Position numbers and translations under genes: made by a program | In this document: piece by piece, positions 12,994 to 25,532 of the stretch | Numbering within the stretch: position 1 is the first letter of the stretch | How the letters are laid out: the number at the start of each line of letters is the position of its first letter | Assembly: GCA_951799425.1 (NCBI GenBank) | Contig: OX637405.1 | Span: 30,339,135 to 30,403,134 of the forward strand | DNA: 64,000 nucleotides | From: Ilex aquifolium | Lineage: Eukaryota; Streptophyta; Magnoliopsida; Aquifoliales; Aquifoliaceae | Reading direction: 5' to 3' | The notes under the pieces: model-generated | What the model saw: only the letters and a program-made list of their open reading frames with translations | Told to the model about the DNA's origin: nothing | The model's database searches: none

Positions 12994-13886
12994 GGGGGAC
13001 AATGGCATTAATGGCTTTGATTTGGAAATATCTCTAAGATGACTCGAGATAGGTGGCAGGTCCTTTTCATTTAGTTATTTGGTACAGTCTGTGAGTGTTG
13101 TACCATGTCTCATGAGCTGGCTAGTTGTTGCCTCTCTCTTATGTCTCAAAATTGGACTTATTTACCACATTTTCCATGAAATTTAACCTCCCAAACTCTT
13201 GACTCAACTGTCAACTCAGTCTCAATCTTACCAAATTTTACCTAACTATGAATCTCAGAACCTCTCGCTTTCCCGTGACCTTAATACCGAACCAATTTTA
13301 ATTTTCTTTTCCAATTTGGAACTATCTAGATTTTTTTTTTGGATGAATCAACAGTATCACCGGACATTTTTGTGATGTAATTACCAGCATAATCCAAAAC
13401 TAAACAGATTTTTATTCTTACTAAGCGGTATCTAAACCTGTTGGAGTACGGAGTACCTACATACCAACGAACCACATAGATAATGCAATTATTGGAAAAA
13501 GTCAATGAAGGATAACCCCAAAGGATCGACAATGTTCGATTATGTGACCTTTCAGTGTTACTGTTACATTTGCCATTGAATAGGACTGTAAATTGATACA
13601 TTTAGGTTGGAGGGCATCACTAATTAGTTTTACACCCATTTAATTTATTATGTAATTGCAGAATGCAGCAGAGAAGCCTCCAGTGTTCCTGCCCAGCTGG
13701 ACAGCCATGTATGCAATCAACATTTTCGTGGTGGGTTGGGTTTTCGTAGTCGGGTTCGGGTTCGGTGGATGGGCCAGCATGACCAACTTCGTCAGACAAG
13801 TTGACACATTTGGGCTCTTTGCAAAGTGCTACCAATGCAAGCCTCCAGCAGCCCTTCATCAACCTGCAACTCCCCCACATCACTGA
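9754..13886 (+). CDS. AUX1: Auxin influx carrier, AUX1/LAX family
   Basis: This gene encodes a plasma-membrane proton/IAA symporter of the amino-acid permease superfamily that drives auxin uptake into cells. Eight coding exons fit GT-AG rules: 9754-9927, 10044-10229, 10326-10438, 10579-10762, 11273-11370, 12056-12263, 12370-12627 and 13662-13886. They join to 481 codons plus TGA with no frame break; family members are about 480 aa. The N-terminus is short, acidic and Glu-rich (residues 1-38). It is followed by the family signature WHGGSVWDAWFSCASNQ at about 42-58, a multi-helix core, and the C-terminal FGGWASMTNFVRQVDTFGLF. The acidic head and the FLWHGGSVWDAW wording favour the AUX1/LAX1 branch over LAX2/LAX3. 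Introns 4 and 7 carry a MITE and a T17-G26 run. I see no damaging mutation, so I take the gene as functional. Confidence 0.95.
10879..11020. mobile_element. MITE-like insert in intron 4 of the auxin carrier
   Basis: The left end AATACTATTTGGACTTAA resembles the left ends of the MITEs at 5448 and 7678. The right side ends AGGTCCCCAAATATAGTG, an imperfect inverse. Inside is an AACCATTAGATTGAAAGTGGG box. It probably belongs to the same broad family. The boundaries are approximate. Confidence 0.4.
11241..11431 (+). repeat. GT and CA microsatellites flanking exon 5
   Basis: A (GT)8 run at 11241-11256 lies 16 nt before exon 5 (11273-11370). A CA-rich run (ACACATACACATACACACAC) lies at about 11411-11430 in the next intron. 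The two are complementary and bracket the 98-nt exon. Confidence 0.7.
12956..12998 (+). repeat. T17-G26 homopolymer pair in intron 7
   Basis: Seventeen T are followed directly by 26 G. The G-run could form a quadruplex in DNA or in the pre-mRNA. Its exact length in the assembly is unreliable because of homopolymer sequencing error. Confidence 0.8.
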
Positions 13887-14171
13887 GTTGACTCATGATC
13901 AGTCGACCGAGTTAGCTCTGAACTCACCGTACCCTTGCCCATCTTTCTCTCTCCATATTTTGTATTATACATGGGGAGGTCGCAATCTTTCCCCTACATG
14001 TGATGTGTGCTGGATTTCTTCTTCTTTTTTTATTCCCTTTTAAATTTTAATATTTTTCTTGATTTGATAGATAAAATAGTGTGTTGAATTGTGATGATTC
14101 CTTTGCTACCAAAGCATAGGCTAATTAAGTCAATATTTAGATGTTAATTTTTCCTCCAACTTTTGCTACAA

Positions 14172-14630
14172 TGTAAAAATACAAGACTGTTGGCTATCAA
14201 TCGTGTCACGTGAAGTGGATTTGTATCAGATCTTAATGGATTCTTGTTAAATAGCACTTCATTCATACCGGATTCGTTAAAAAATTTGTGTCTAACGAGT
14301 TGTGTCATATTGAATTCATGTTCATTTATCAATTGTGTATAACTGGTATATAATCGAGTCGTGTCGTATATTTCTTTTGATTAATTTCATCTATACTTGA
14401 TTCGTTTATTAATTTGTGTCTAACGAGTCATATAATATCGGGTTCATATCGTGTGTTAATCATATATAACAAATATATAAACGAGTTATGTCGTGCATTT
14501 TTTTTATTAGTTTCATTGATACCCGCTTTGTTTATTAATGGTGTCGTATCAAGTCTACTCATTTACGAAACGGGTGACATAAAAAAGATTGAAACCGTCT
14601 TAACTTTGTGTCGTGTCATATTTTAACATA
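14172..14630. repeat. Dispersed CGTGTC-rich repeat, copy 2, with internal tandem units
   Basis: Boxes TTGTGTCTAACGAGT, TATAACTGGTATATAA and ATTCGTTTATTAATTTGTGT recur inside the copy about every 125-130 bp, giving about 2.5 units. The same boxes occur at 8536-8760 and 35113-35404. It lies about 290 bp after the auxin-carrier stop codon. Confidence 0.6.
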
Positions 14631-15004
14631 CATAATTATTGCCATAATATTTTTTTCATTCTTTTTCAAAATTTGATGATTAGTCACAAACTCAAGTTAT
14701 TGTAAACATGAGTATATAAAAATAAAAATAAATTATCACATATACTTATCACCATACTTATCCAAACCCTAAGGATACTTTTGGTAAATTCTTCCCTCTG
14801 TGGAGTTTAGTAGCAGATTAATGGTTCGACTCTCCCTTCTCCTCTATCATTTTGATTAAAAAAAAATTATATATGAGAATTGATCTACTATCGAGTGAAA
14901 CATAATCTAAATGTATATATTGTATAGTTTTTTTCTTGTTATAGCTTGCAAGTCATTATGACTCAAGAATGTTTCCAAAGTGTATAGTATTATTATATAC
15001 TAAA

Positions 15005-15641
15005 TGGGGGTGTTTGTTTGGCAGGATTAGTGGGGATTAGGTGGGAGATTGGGTTAAAATAGTCTTGGGGGCCCACATAGCTCAGCTTCGGATACAAAAA
15101 AGTGGGTGGGATAATCGTTGGGCTTGAAAACATCGGCCCGTATGAAATGAGGCCAATATCCGTTCTGAGCCAGATATTTTTAACCCACGGAGCATGTGGG
15201 ATTAAAATTCCATCAACCGGATACATTTGAAATTTTACTAAAACACCCCTGCACACCTTTTCCAAAAACTCTTTTCACTCCTCTTTCAGTTGAGTGGTCC
15301 TTGGCTTGTAATAAGGTTCTCTCTAAGCCAACAAAAACACATAATCGAAGGTGTCCATAAGAAGCTTCTAATAAAGACGAAATTGAGGGTGTAGGTGAGA
15401 AGTCGATGACCGATCTCTGTGTGTGTGTGTGTGTTTGTGTAGCGATGGGTCTATCTCCCTCTTTCCTAGCACTTTTTCTCTCTTTTTCTTGCTTAACAAC
15501 GTTGGATCTTTTTCTCTCTGCCAAGCCCATCTCATTCTCTCTCTCTCTCTCTCTGCGAAAATCACCATCTCTTAAACCTTTCTCTGTCGGCCCCAAAACC
15601 CTCCCAAAATCACCCCCATTCACGAACGATGCAATAAGGTA

Positions 15642-15677
<36 letters not shown>

Positions 15678-16843
15678 ATTTGTGTCTGTCTTTAGGCAAT
15701 CTTGGAACAAGGTGCGTATTTTGTGGTTGGAGTGAAAAGTCATCTCCATCTCACTCCCTCTCGCTCTCGCTCTCTCTCTCTCTCTCTCCCCCTCTGTCTG
15801 GGTGTGTGTTTTGCGGCTCCGATGCCATGGATGAGAACTAAGGTTGGTTTGTTGTGGTTGTGGGTTTTGGATGCCCAACAATGCATGATCATGTCATTGC
15901 CGAGGTTGGTGATGTGCTTTTAGGTTGGCGTTTGTGGGTTTCAGTGGTTATGGATTTTGGATACCCAGCGGTGCATTTGGGCCATGTAGCTTCAACTTAA
16001 TTACCAAGAGGAAAATCATCTTCGCTAGAAGAGGATACTGACGTATGATGATAAATGTTGATGACTGGTGAGCTAGTTTGGACTATCTTTCGGGTCTGGG
16101 CAGTGGAGGCTAATTTGTGATTCTAAAGGAGAGTTGTTTTTGATTTTTTTTGTGTTTTAAAGGATTAAAGCCTTCAAACAAGATGTCTTTCCTCTGTCTT
16201 TTTCTAGGATCTATGTATCCCTCTACAAGCGAAGCTGTTGTTGCTGAACAGTAAGGAGTCGAGGTGCTTAGAAGGAAAATTGTCTTTTTGGATTCTTTGT
16301 AATGTGAACTGAATAATTTGCTTCTTGTATTTTTTTTTTTTGAAAAATGAAATAAATTTTGATTTCTTTAAAAAAAATGTTAATGTTTATGTAATTTTGG
16401 CTCTTGCATTCGGTTGTCATATTTTTTGTTAATTAATTTCAGTATAATATTTTGGGTGGGTCAAATATATTTGTGGTCACTTTTTAAAAATTTGTTTACA
16501 ATGGAATGCACAAACTTGATTTTTTACGATAGCTAACTAGTCATAATTTTTCAATTCAATATTAAAGTGGTAACCAAGAATTTCTCAAGCCAAATATGAG
16601 ATAGGTTTAGATAGGATTAAGGGTAAGATAATAAATTAATGTTAAAGTTATGAAATTTGACCCCAAAAAAATTGGTTTGTCCATAAAGCCCACAATATCA
16701 TAAATTACTATCCAAATCATGGATTGGATAAAACTATTTACTTTTATCCAACATTGTATCTGTGTTATTGAGATTTCATTAGATTGATTTGGAGTTTAAA
16801 TTCAAACCAGTCCAATCCACTGTTGCATTGCCAAACACCCCCA
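15005..16843. mobile_element. Non-autonomous hAT-like element, 1.84 kb
   Basis: The left end is TGGGGGTGTTTGTTTGGCA and the right end is TTGCCAAACACCCCCA, so the first dozen bases are inverted repeats. The flanks are ATACTAAA (14997-15004) and ATAGTAGA (16844-16851), which match at 6 of 8 positions, as expected for an old 8-bp hAT duplication. The interior holds (GT)n at about 15416-15436 and several (CT)n tracts at 15536-15800. Open frames through these tracts are low-complexity Ser/Leu or Arg/Glu strings and are not genes. No transposase is seen. Confidence 0.55.
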
Positions 16844-16851
16844 ATAGTAGA

Positions 16852-17785
16852 AATAAAATGGTATGGGTCTATTCAGTTATTTAATGCGATGTGGGCTAGA
16901 ATATAAAGATGAATGTGGACATTTATTAATGACCATTTTTGACCAAGATTCCTTTTGAGGGGAGTGGGCCGTGGACCCAACCCACTCACATGGGTTGCAC
17001 GTTTTGTCCCCCCTCCCCCACCCCACCCCGCCCCCCATAGTCACGTGCCACTCTTTCCTCCCATATATTCTCTCCCCTAGAAGTCACATGCTTATGAACT
17101 GGTGCTTAATCAAATCTATTATGTTCCATTAATATTTTAATTTCACCCTTTTTCCTAATTAATTTTTTAATTTCCCTATATTACGTACCTAATATTAAGG
17201 CGACCTTTTTTTTTTTGTTATTAAAAACAAAAAGTGGTCCCATGTCTCTTTGAAGGGGTAGACCGATTGATGAGTGTTGACACGAACTCTTTTTTTTTTT
17301 TCCCGAAAGTTATTTAGAAATAATATGTTTTGTTTTTAAATAATTCAAGACGTTTGTTGCGAAGTGCATGTGGTCTTCTTTGGCTCTAAAAAAAGAGAAA
17401 AAAAAAAGAAAAAAATTGAAAGAATCTAGAAATAACTTATATGTATAGACAGAATAGAGAGCACCTAAGGAGGTGCGACATCCCGACTTTAAATTAGATA
17501 ATTGGTCCTGAGCACCACATAATTAAAACGAGAGGGAGAAAAAAGGAACATTCTCTATATAAATTTTATACATGTTTGTAGTTTTAATCTTTTTTTTTCT
17601 TTTTTTAATATGGGATTTTCATTTGAGTAAAAAAAATTCAAAATTATTGTATTTTATTTAATACTAGTTATTTCTCGTGCCTGAAGGCACAAAATAATAA
17701 AAAAAATGTTAATAATAAACATATTTGTATTTACACTTAAAATGAAATTACAAAGATAGAGAAGAGAGAAAAATATTTAAACAGC
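16852..17785. other. Intergenic, no gene seen
   Basis: This is AT-rich with poly-T and poly-A runs. Near 17664-17690 the string ACTAGTTATTTCTCGTGCCT recalls ACTAGTAATAACCCGTGCCT at 60248-60267, which suggests the end of a dispersed repeat. Nothing else stands out. Confidence 0.4.
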
Positions 17786-18222
17786 GGTTGTAGTTGGGGC
17801 GAACGGTGGTAGTGATGGTGGACAACAGTGGTGGTAGTGAGAGACGGTGATAGGATGGTGGTGGTGGTGGCGACGATGGTGGTGATGGTTGTTGTAGAAA
17901 AGGTGGTGGTGAGGTGACAACGGTGGTGGTGGCGGCGACGATAGTAGTGATGATTGTTGTAGAAAAGGTGGTGGTAGAGTGACAACGGTGGTGGGAGTGC
18001 TGGTGGTGGTAGGGTGACGACAACGGTGATGATGGTAGTGGTGGGATGATAGGAATAGTGGTAGTGGTGGGGCAGCGGGTGTGATGGTGGTGGTGGCGTG
18101 GTGACAGTGGTGGTGGTTGTTGAAGCTAAGGTGGTGGTGTGGTGGCGACAATGATGGTGGTGGTGATGGTGAGGTGGTGGTGGGGGTGAGGGTAGTGGCG
18201 GTGGGGACGGTGGTGGGGTAGT
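17786..18222 (+). repeat. GGT-rich minisatellite
   Basis: The tract is about 440 bp of GGT/GAT trinucleotides. Higher-order units are visible: TTGTTGTAGAAAAGGTGGTG recurs about 64 bp apart near 17890 and 17954, and a variant recurs near 18117. The long open frames on the complementary strand are His/Thr/Pro strings and should not be read as proteins. Confidence 0.8.
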
Positions 18223-18225
18223 TCA

Positions 18226-19340
18226 AAATACTACTTATTATCCAATCCAATCACACCTAGTTGTGTATAAGCCAAGTGCTTTTGACTAAAGGAGAGACTA
18301 GTTGTATTCAAGTCTGTATTAATTATTGCACAAGGTCTAGTATAAATTTGATATGTGAATGAAAAATTCTGCGATGATTTATTGAGACAGTTGAGGTATT
18401 AAAAAAGAAAAAGACCGTATTAATTATCAAGCCACTTTTGCATTATTTACTCAATATGGGTTTGGGTCCTTGCGTCATTGCTTATAGTCCCAGTCGTGGG
18501 TGCCCTCCCACAAGTGTCCCATGTGCCACCTCAAAGTAAATGAATCATTACTCCCATCCATTTCAGACAAGGTTACTCCTACCTAACCTCTATTGATTTC
18601 AGACAAGGTTACTCCTACCCAGCCTCTATTGATAGAGCATCCACTCGAATACAGTTGATTTTTATATAGTGCTGAAATTCCATGGCTTATATAATTAAAT
18701 TAGAGGTGTTAATGGATTCAAGTTTTGTGTCAAAACATACTCATATATAGTCGTTGTATTCATAACTTTTCAGGTGGGTGCTACGTATTAGATTATGTAC
18801 AATCATATATAGATGGGTCGTGGCATGAATTGGTAGATTTATGTCAACCTAATTATTAATCTGATCTGACCAATCAATCCAGTTATAACCAAAACACATT
18901 AATAGTAATCTATATTCGATAAATTCGTACCGATTTCATGTAAGGTTGAGAGGTGATTTAAGTTTGGTAAGAATTGTTGGCCCATATTAACCACTTTCCA
19001 TATGCCAAAAAGGGGCCAAAAATCGTACAATTTCAATATCATTAGGCTCGTTACTTCCATATGAACAGTGAAATCCTTTAGTATAATAACAAAAATTTGT
19101 TAGTGAGTACACTTTGGAGAACTTATTTAGCTTTTAAGTATATAGTTCATACTTAAATAATATTCTTTTTTAACCTTAACAAATGGAAGGAAATCCAACG
19201 AGTTTGGCTCGTTGTAAAAACGATAGCCCAAAAACCTCTATTCCAAGAGCTCTAATGGGTCCATTTGCAACACTGACAGATGGCCCATCAGATTGATAGG
19301 GTACTGAATGGGTAAAGGCCCAAGGTAGTGGTCATCATCC
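18226..19340. other. Intergenic, no gene seen
   Basis: No family-like coding sequence is visible. A 25-bp stretch containing TTTCAGACAAGGTTACTCCT is tandemly repeated near 18561-18620. The rest is AT-rich. Confidence 0.4.
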
Positions 19341-19344
19341 ATGG

Positions 19345-20190
19345 GCTTGGATTATAAAAAGAGGACTCAGGCTTGGGGATCCACTTTTACCCTACATGTT
19401 TGTCATCGACATGGAAGAGCTAGAACACCTAATCCACCTAATCAAATGGGATAATGTGTGCACACCAAAGTCTAAAGGAGGACTTGCGATTAGGAAAAGT
19501 GGGTAAACAAATACTACCCTATTCACTAAGTTAGCGTGGAAGGTCAGACAGAACCACAAAAGTCTATGGGTGGAAGTGATTAACAAGAAATATGTTAACC
19601 AAAATGACCAAACTGGAGACTTGAAAAAGCAAGCTTCTTTAACATGGAGAGTCATACTCAAAACCAGAGATTTGGTAGACAAAAAAAACAAAATGGATAG
19701 TGGGAGATAGGGTAAACATTGATTTCTGGATTGACTGGTGCTTGGGAAATGAACCAACTCAATGTAGTATACTACCTCCACCCTCGGCCAACCTCCGAAG
19801 CACGGTTGCTAAATTCATTGATAAGTTAGTTAATTAGAGACTACAAGAAGTAGGTATGATTCTTCCCCAGAATTTAATTCTTGACATTAGAAGCTGAGTT
19901 TCATCGGGAAGCTAAATGCAACCACGAGTTTGCAAGCTGAATTATGGGCAATTTGTAGAAGTTTGGAGCTTTCCATCTACAAGGGATTCACCAAACTGCT
20001 GATTGAAATCAAATCTATGGAAGCATTCGACCTTCTCACTAGCAATGTGAATGATGACCACCCTCACAAGGCCCTAATAGTCAATTGCAAACACCTGATA
20101 AGTGCACACCTAGTCTCAATCACCCTCACTTTTCGAGACGAAAACCAATGCGAAGATATCCTTGCAAACATGGACGAGCAGCAATAGAAT
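19345..20190 (+). pseudogene. LINE (L1-type) relic: RT C-terminus and RNase H
   Basis: Around 19357-19440 the + strand reads like the RT motif RGLRLGDPLLPYMFVIDMEE. It is followed, after an apparent internal deletion, by a KSKGGLAIRKSG block and a LAWKVRQNHKSLW block (to about 19600). A frame from 19930 to 20187 reads QAELWAICRSLELSIYKGF at its start and FRDENQCEDILANM at its end, which is the RNase H domain found at the C-terminus of plant LINEs. In-frame stops and deletions show a dead copy. Confidence 0.7.
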
Positions 20191-22961
20191 ATATAGCTTT
20201 GTGGAGTTCTTGGTCCCACCCCCAATCAAATATTGCAAGCATTGAGGGCTGATTTAAGTACTGTAGCCTTTGTAAGAGGGATGAAATAACCCTTGTTTTC
20301 TTTTCCAACGCACCAAATCTTTTTTTGGGTCCTCCTCTCATCCCTTAGAGCATCTCTAATCCAGCTCACCAAATAGTTACTCAAAATATATTTAAATATT
20401 TAATTTTTTACTTTAAGTAGTTACTTTTTAAAATTCACTCCAACTACATTCTCTATTTTAGCTAACTACTTCAACTAATTTTAACTAATTTTTAATAATA
20501 TAATTCAAAAATGCCACATGGTGTAACACGTAAGCGCCATAATGATGACAGAGCATGATGACGTGTCGTGCCACATCATCAAATTTTTAAATTTTATAAT
20601 GGTCATATTTTCAACGATCATATTTTTTAAAATGTATAAATAAGACCTCCCTATTCTCATTGTCATATATCTTAAATTTATTTTATTGGTATTGCACTCA
20701 TATTTTTTTGTTATGGCTCATGATGGTAAATTGAAGATGATTCTTAATGATTTTGACTCCGATGATAAGTTGGAGATGTTACCCCAATATCCTTAAAAAG
20801 AGGGCTTGAGTTTGCCCCCAAACCCATTATCTGGCCCGAAGCCCGGCCCAAGAGTCCACCCGCCAACCCCAACCGGCTCACATAGCCCGCCCACCATTCA
20901 TTTTGAAAAAAAGTTATATTTTTTGTTTGAGATAAGTCTCACAGAATTTGAAGTTTTAAAAATTTAAATACTATAAATAATGTATTGTTTTATTTTTTAT
21001 GTATTAAACATACAAGTTTTAAAAGGTAGAGTAATGCAAATGATAGATACGTAAGTAATTGTCAACCTAGTTGAGATGTATTCATTCTATTGAATATAGT
21101 TCATCCTCTAATTAAAAATAAAATTATTCATTATTTTATTTTTATCCATTTTGACTCTATTTTTGATTCAAAAATATAATTTACACAAATATTAAGTTAC
21201 AAAAATATTCATTATTTTTAAATGAAGTTGTATACAAAAAAACTCGCGAGCAAGCCCGCCCAGCAAACCCTCCCATAGGCTCATGGGTTGGGCTGCGCAT
21301 AGCCTACTCCTATTCGAAGCCCGGCCGATAATTTACTTGGGTAAAAGCTTGGACCTACACTATCCAGACCCGGTCCGAAAAATAATTCGCGGGCCTAGCC
21401 CGGCCTGGCACATGGACACCCTTACTAATCATCAACGGCTCCTATTAATTTTATTAGTATAGTATCGAAAAACTAAATGTTGGTACTATAGTCGGATCCC
21501 TTCTCTACTAGTCTGTCGTAAATCATAAGTCAGGGCACATTCTTTGTCAAGGTATGAAATAACTCTGATGCTTCGTTGATGGAATGACTTCCTACCAAAA
21601 TAGAAAATTCAGAATCAGCATGCGCAAGTTGACCAGGACAAAGTCATTCAAGATACTTCCAAGATTCGAGTATGAAAATGTGGAGGCTTTAGAATCAGGT
21701 TGATGTTGAAAAGATTGAGGATTATGGTCTGCCGTTGAAATTTTTGATATCAACATGCAGAAATATGATCAGATTGGAACATATCCCACCAGAAACAAAC
21801 AATTTCGGTTTAATGAAATCCATAGTTACGAAAAAAAAAAAAAAACAATTTCCCATGTCGATACTTAAGAATAAGGGCTAATCTTAACTTGTATCCCGAA
21901 AGATCAATCGAATTTTAATTTGTACTCTCAAAATTTAAAAATATCAATTTATACCCTGAAAGACATAAATTCGTATCAATGTGCACCTGAAGCTAACTCC
22001 ATCCATTTAGGCGTTAAAAAAGTTTGAGTTAATTATAAATAGTACCCCTCAAAGTTTAAATATTTCATATTTATGATCAAAATAAATTTCATCAATTAAT
22101 ACTAGTTAAATAGCTCTCAATTGTATCGTACCGTAACATCTTCATGTCGTGTTCGAGTCAATAAAAAAATATTTTAAAATTTAAAAAAATTATAAAATAC
22201 TTATTTTTTGCTTATAATACTTGTTAAATAACTATTTTCTATTTATAATTAGACACAAATTTGTTGATTGTCCGATTAAATTAAAGTTAGATACAAATAA
22301 CACAATTGTAGACAAAAAATTGTTATTTAACAAGTATTATAAGCAAAAATAGATATTTTTTTCATTTTTAAAAATATTAAATAGTATTATATGAATTGTC
22401 GTAAACATTACACTATTGGGATACTTCAAATAAACTAGAGTACATACGAGATACACCGGTGCTAAAACTTTTTCTCATGATATCTGCGGAAATAACCAAT
22501 GCGCTCATATTTCGAATTGCACAGAATCTACTACATTTTTTATAACAAAGCCCTCGACCAAAAGATTAAACCAAAATGAGTAATTCATGCCGCTGGCTGC
22601 CCACCTCTTTCAAGCTCAAGTCAAAGGGCCTTTCCCGAGTTTTGAAAGGGGGATTTAAAAGCCAAAAATCAAATACAAAGAATCATGGAACAGATAAAAA
22701 TTCTGTTAAAAGTCCTGAAATCAGGAGCTTATACAACCAAAATGTAAACTAAAACTTGAATCTGAGTGTGGTGATTTGAAAACAAAGAATCAAAAAATAG
22801 AGACAAAGTCCTAATAAGTCCTCGAATAAGGACCTTACTAGGCAAAGTGTAAACTAATAAGAACCTGAATGACATGATCCTATGTATTCACATCCTGCTA
22901 CTTCAACACTACCAAACCATCTTAAGCCTAAAAAGCTTCGCCTTTAAAGCCGATGGTTCCT
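20191..22961. other. Intergenic repeats, no gene seen
   Basis: From 20345 the sequence has AGAGCATCTCTAATCCAGCTC and CACTCCAACTACATTCTCTA, wording common in old PIF/Harbinger-type MITEs. Between about 20790 and 21430 GC-rich blocks rich in GGCCCGAAGCCCGGCCC and CGGGCCTAGCCCGGCC face each other in inverted sense, which suggests another MITE of unknown class. 21430-22961 is AT-rich with nothing recognisable. Confidence 0.35.
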
Positions 22962-24251
22962 TCAAGAACTGTTCAAAGGTTCGCAAATAACACAATTCTC
23001 TGAAATCAACCTACCTATGATGCTTCCTTCTTCAATTCTCAATCCACTACTTTGTCTGTTCCATAGGTGCACCCCATAAGTCTCTGCCTTTAGCTGAAGC
23101 AGCTTGGCCTCTACCCACTTCGAATAAGTCCGATCATTCGGTCGCGTAAAAAACCCGGCAATCTTCGTCCAGTCGACTGGATAAAAGGCCATCGGCAGCA
23201 ACACAGTGACCCTAGACCCCCTTGTTTTTCTCACTTCCTCCACCACCCTAGAGACAAGGTAGGGTCCATTGTGTCCCCATCTGTTTCCATCAAAAGTGTT
23301 TGCAAATTCCTTAATGAACTTGTACAAAAGTGGATGGTTTCTATCAAAAACAAGAACTGCATTATTCAATCTTGTCCACTTGCCAGACACATCAGTGCTT
23401 TGTGCTCCCACAGAATTTCTCAAACCCGAGAAATCTTTAAGAACTATGAAATCTGCATCTAAGTAAACACCTCCATATTGGTATAAAACTGCCAGTCTAA
23501 TCAGGTTTGATAGGTTTTGTGCCAATGGAATTTCACCAGGGTCCTTGTTTCCACTCTTCATGTCATCCAACCAAGATTCAGCCGGAGTGTTCTTGAATAG
23601 AGAAGGCAAGTCTGGTGTAATTGCCATGATCTTGAACCCGCGATCGCGTAGTGGTTTAAAGATCCTATCTCCGGCAACAGAGTCCATACTTCTTGATAGG
23701 ACCATCAAGCATCCATGTGGGTTTGATTTGAATAAACTTTCCATGGCTAGAAACTCTCTCTGCCCCGTGAATGAGGTTGTGGGTGATATCCATGTCATGA
23801 AGAACCGAACCTTGCATTTGTGCCTCAATAATTCTCTCACTCGACCATCAAATTGCTGTGTAAATCTTGTTGATTGTAATATCTTGAACTCCGGCAACTT
23901 TTTCTTGAACCAAGCAATTCTTTCTTCGGCGGTGACATTGATCGGAGGCACTAAATGATCATGATCTTCAGTATATGCTTCTGGCTTATCTTCTTTCACG
24001 GCATGATCTTCAGTATATGCTTCTGGGTTCTCTGCTTTCACGGCGTGAGGTTCTGGACTTGAAGTTAACTTCAATGGCTGCCGTGCCTTATGGGTCTGAA
24101 GCTCTTGAAGGTTTCTTTTGGTTTCAGAGGCAACAGAATGGGGTGAAACGTTGGAGATGAAACTGAAGGAGAATATGATTATTAAGAAAATCGCACCAAA
24201 GAAGAAGACCTGCAATTTTTTTACACGGCTAAGTCGGCCATGATCGATCAT
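22962..24251 (-). CDS. Alpha-1,4-glycosyltransferase-like protein (GT32 / Gb3-synthase type)
   Basis: This is an intact single-exon gene of 429 aa with ATG at 24251-24249. It looks like a Golgi type II membrane enzyme: a short basic cytosolic tail, a membrane anchor at residues 14-34, a stem to about 105, then the catalytic part. The DXD motif that binds a nucleotide-sugar and metal is at 265-267 in GGVYLDADFIVLKDF, preceded by the conserved SNLIRLAVLYQYGG. The C-terminal half has the NNAVLVFDRNHPLL and NGPYLVSRV blocks of the alpha-1,4-glycosyltransferase conserved region. The family transfers galactose or related sugars, but the plant acceptor is not known to me. The stem holds a duplicated 14-15 aa unit (about 69-97). 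There is no sign of damage. Confidence 0.88.
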   Translation of the reverse strand: MIDHGRLSRVKKLQVFFFGAIFLIIIFSFSFISNVSPHSVASETKRNLQELQTHKARQPLKLTSSPEPHAVKAENPEAYTEDHAVKEDKPEAYTEDHDHLVPPINVTAEERIAWFKKKLPEFKILQSTRFTQQFDGRVRELLRHKCKVRFFMTWISPTTSFTGQREFLAMESLFKSNPHGCLMVLSRSMDSVAGDRIFKPLRDRGFKIMAITPDLPSLFKNTPAESWLDDMKSGNKDPGEIPLAQNLSNLIRLAVLYQYGGVYLDADFIVLKDFSGLRNSVGAQSTDVSGKWTRLNNAVLVFDRNHPLLYKFIKEFANTFDGNRWGHNGPYLVSRVVEEVRKTRGSRVTVLLPMAFYPVDWTKIAGFFTRPNDRTYSKWVEAKLLQLKAETYGVHLWNRQSSGLRIEEGSIIGRLISENCVICEPLNSS

Positions 24252-24653
24252 TTTGCGAGGAATTGAAGGAAAGAGAACGCATCAATGGGGTAAAAGAGAA
24301 GTTTTCAGAGTGGTCAACCCTAATAAAATTTCAAACGTCAAAGGTCTTTGTATCTCTCATTCATATATGCAAGTTTTCTTATTGGTCTATATGTGCTGTG
24401 TTGTAATTAAGGAAGTTTCCACATTGGTCTATAAAGGCTGTGTTGTGTTGATTATCAACCAGTTTTAAGGTTTTTCTGATTTAAAAAAAAACAAGAAAAA
24501 TAACTAATAAGTCCTATTAATTTTTTTTTAACACAATTAAGTCCTACTTTTCCGATATAATTTCAAAGAAGTCTTAATTCTATTACATACATAGCCATCG
24601 AACCGGCCCAACTAGCAACCAAAGCTATATGCGTTATATGGACGGATAGTAAC

Positions 24654-25035
<382 letters not shown>

Positions 25036-25483
25036 TCATTCCTCTTTGGTTCAAGTGAAACTTACCATTGATGAGTGAGCTCCTCCCATTAATTGTGCTT
25101 GATCAACCTTTGAATAAAAGTGTAAGAGAGAATTTCTGGATCTTAATCGAGACACGCCAAGAGAAGTATAAGCATATATATTTAACCCAAAATAACCAAA
25201 AGAAAATTAAAGGAATTGAAGGGGACCTCTAGAAGTATTGATGGCTGATTATTCATTGTGTCATATCATGCCAAGTTGAGCTTTGATTTTTCATTTATAT
25301 TGTCAAAGCACTGATTAGTTTCCATGGGACCCTTCTAATTATTTATTTATTTTTTAATCATTTGGACCCATTTTTCTTCATGATCTGCTGGGACTAATGG
25401 CTCACATTGGATAACAAAATCTTATATTCCACTTTGCTCACCGACGATGCCAATCATTACCCCTCATTTTCTAACTTGATTCC

Positions 25484-25532
25484 CCATGGTCCATGGTCCA
25501 TGGTCCATGGTCCATGGGCCATGGTCCATGGG
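25484..25532 (+). repeat. CATGGTC minisatellite
   Basis: About seven tandem copies of a 7-bp unit, CATGGTC, with one G substitution in two units. Each unit junction makes the palindrome CCATGG. Confidence 0.85.

Noticed and set aside
15213..15881. 222-codon Arg/Glu-rich - strand frame and its + strand Ser/Leu partners
   Set aside because: Low-complexity reading of CT/GA microsatellites inside a hAT-like element.
17737..18250. Long His/Thr/Pro-rich open frames on the - strand
   Set aside because: They are translations of the GGT minisatellite in three frames and show no real codon structure or family match.
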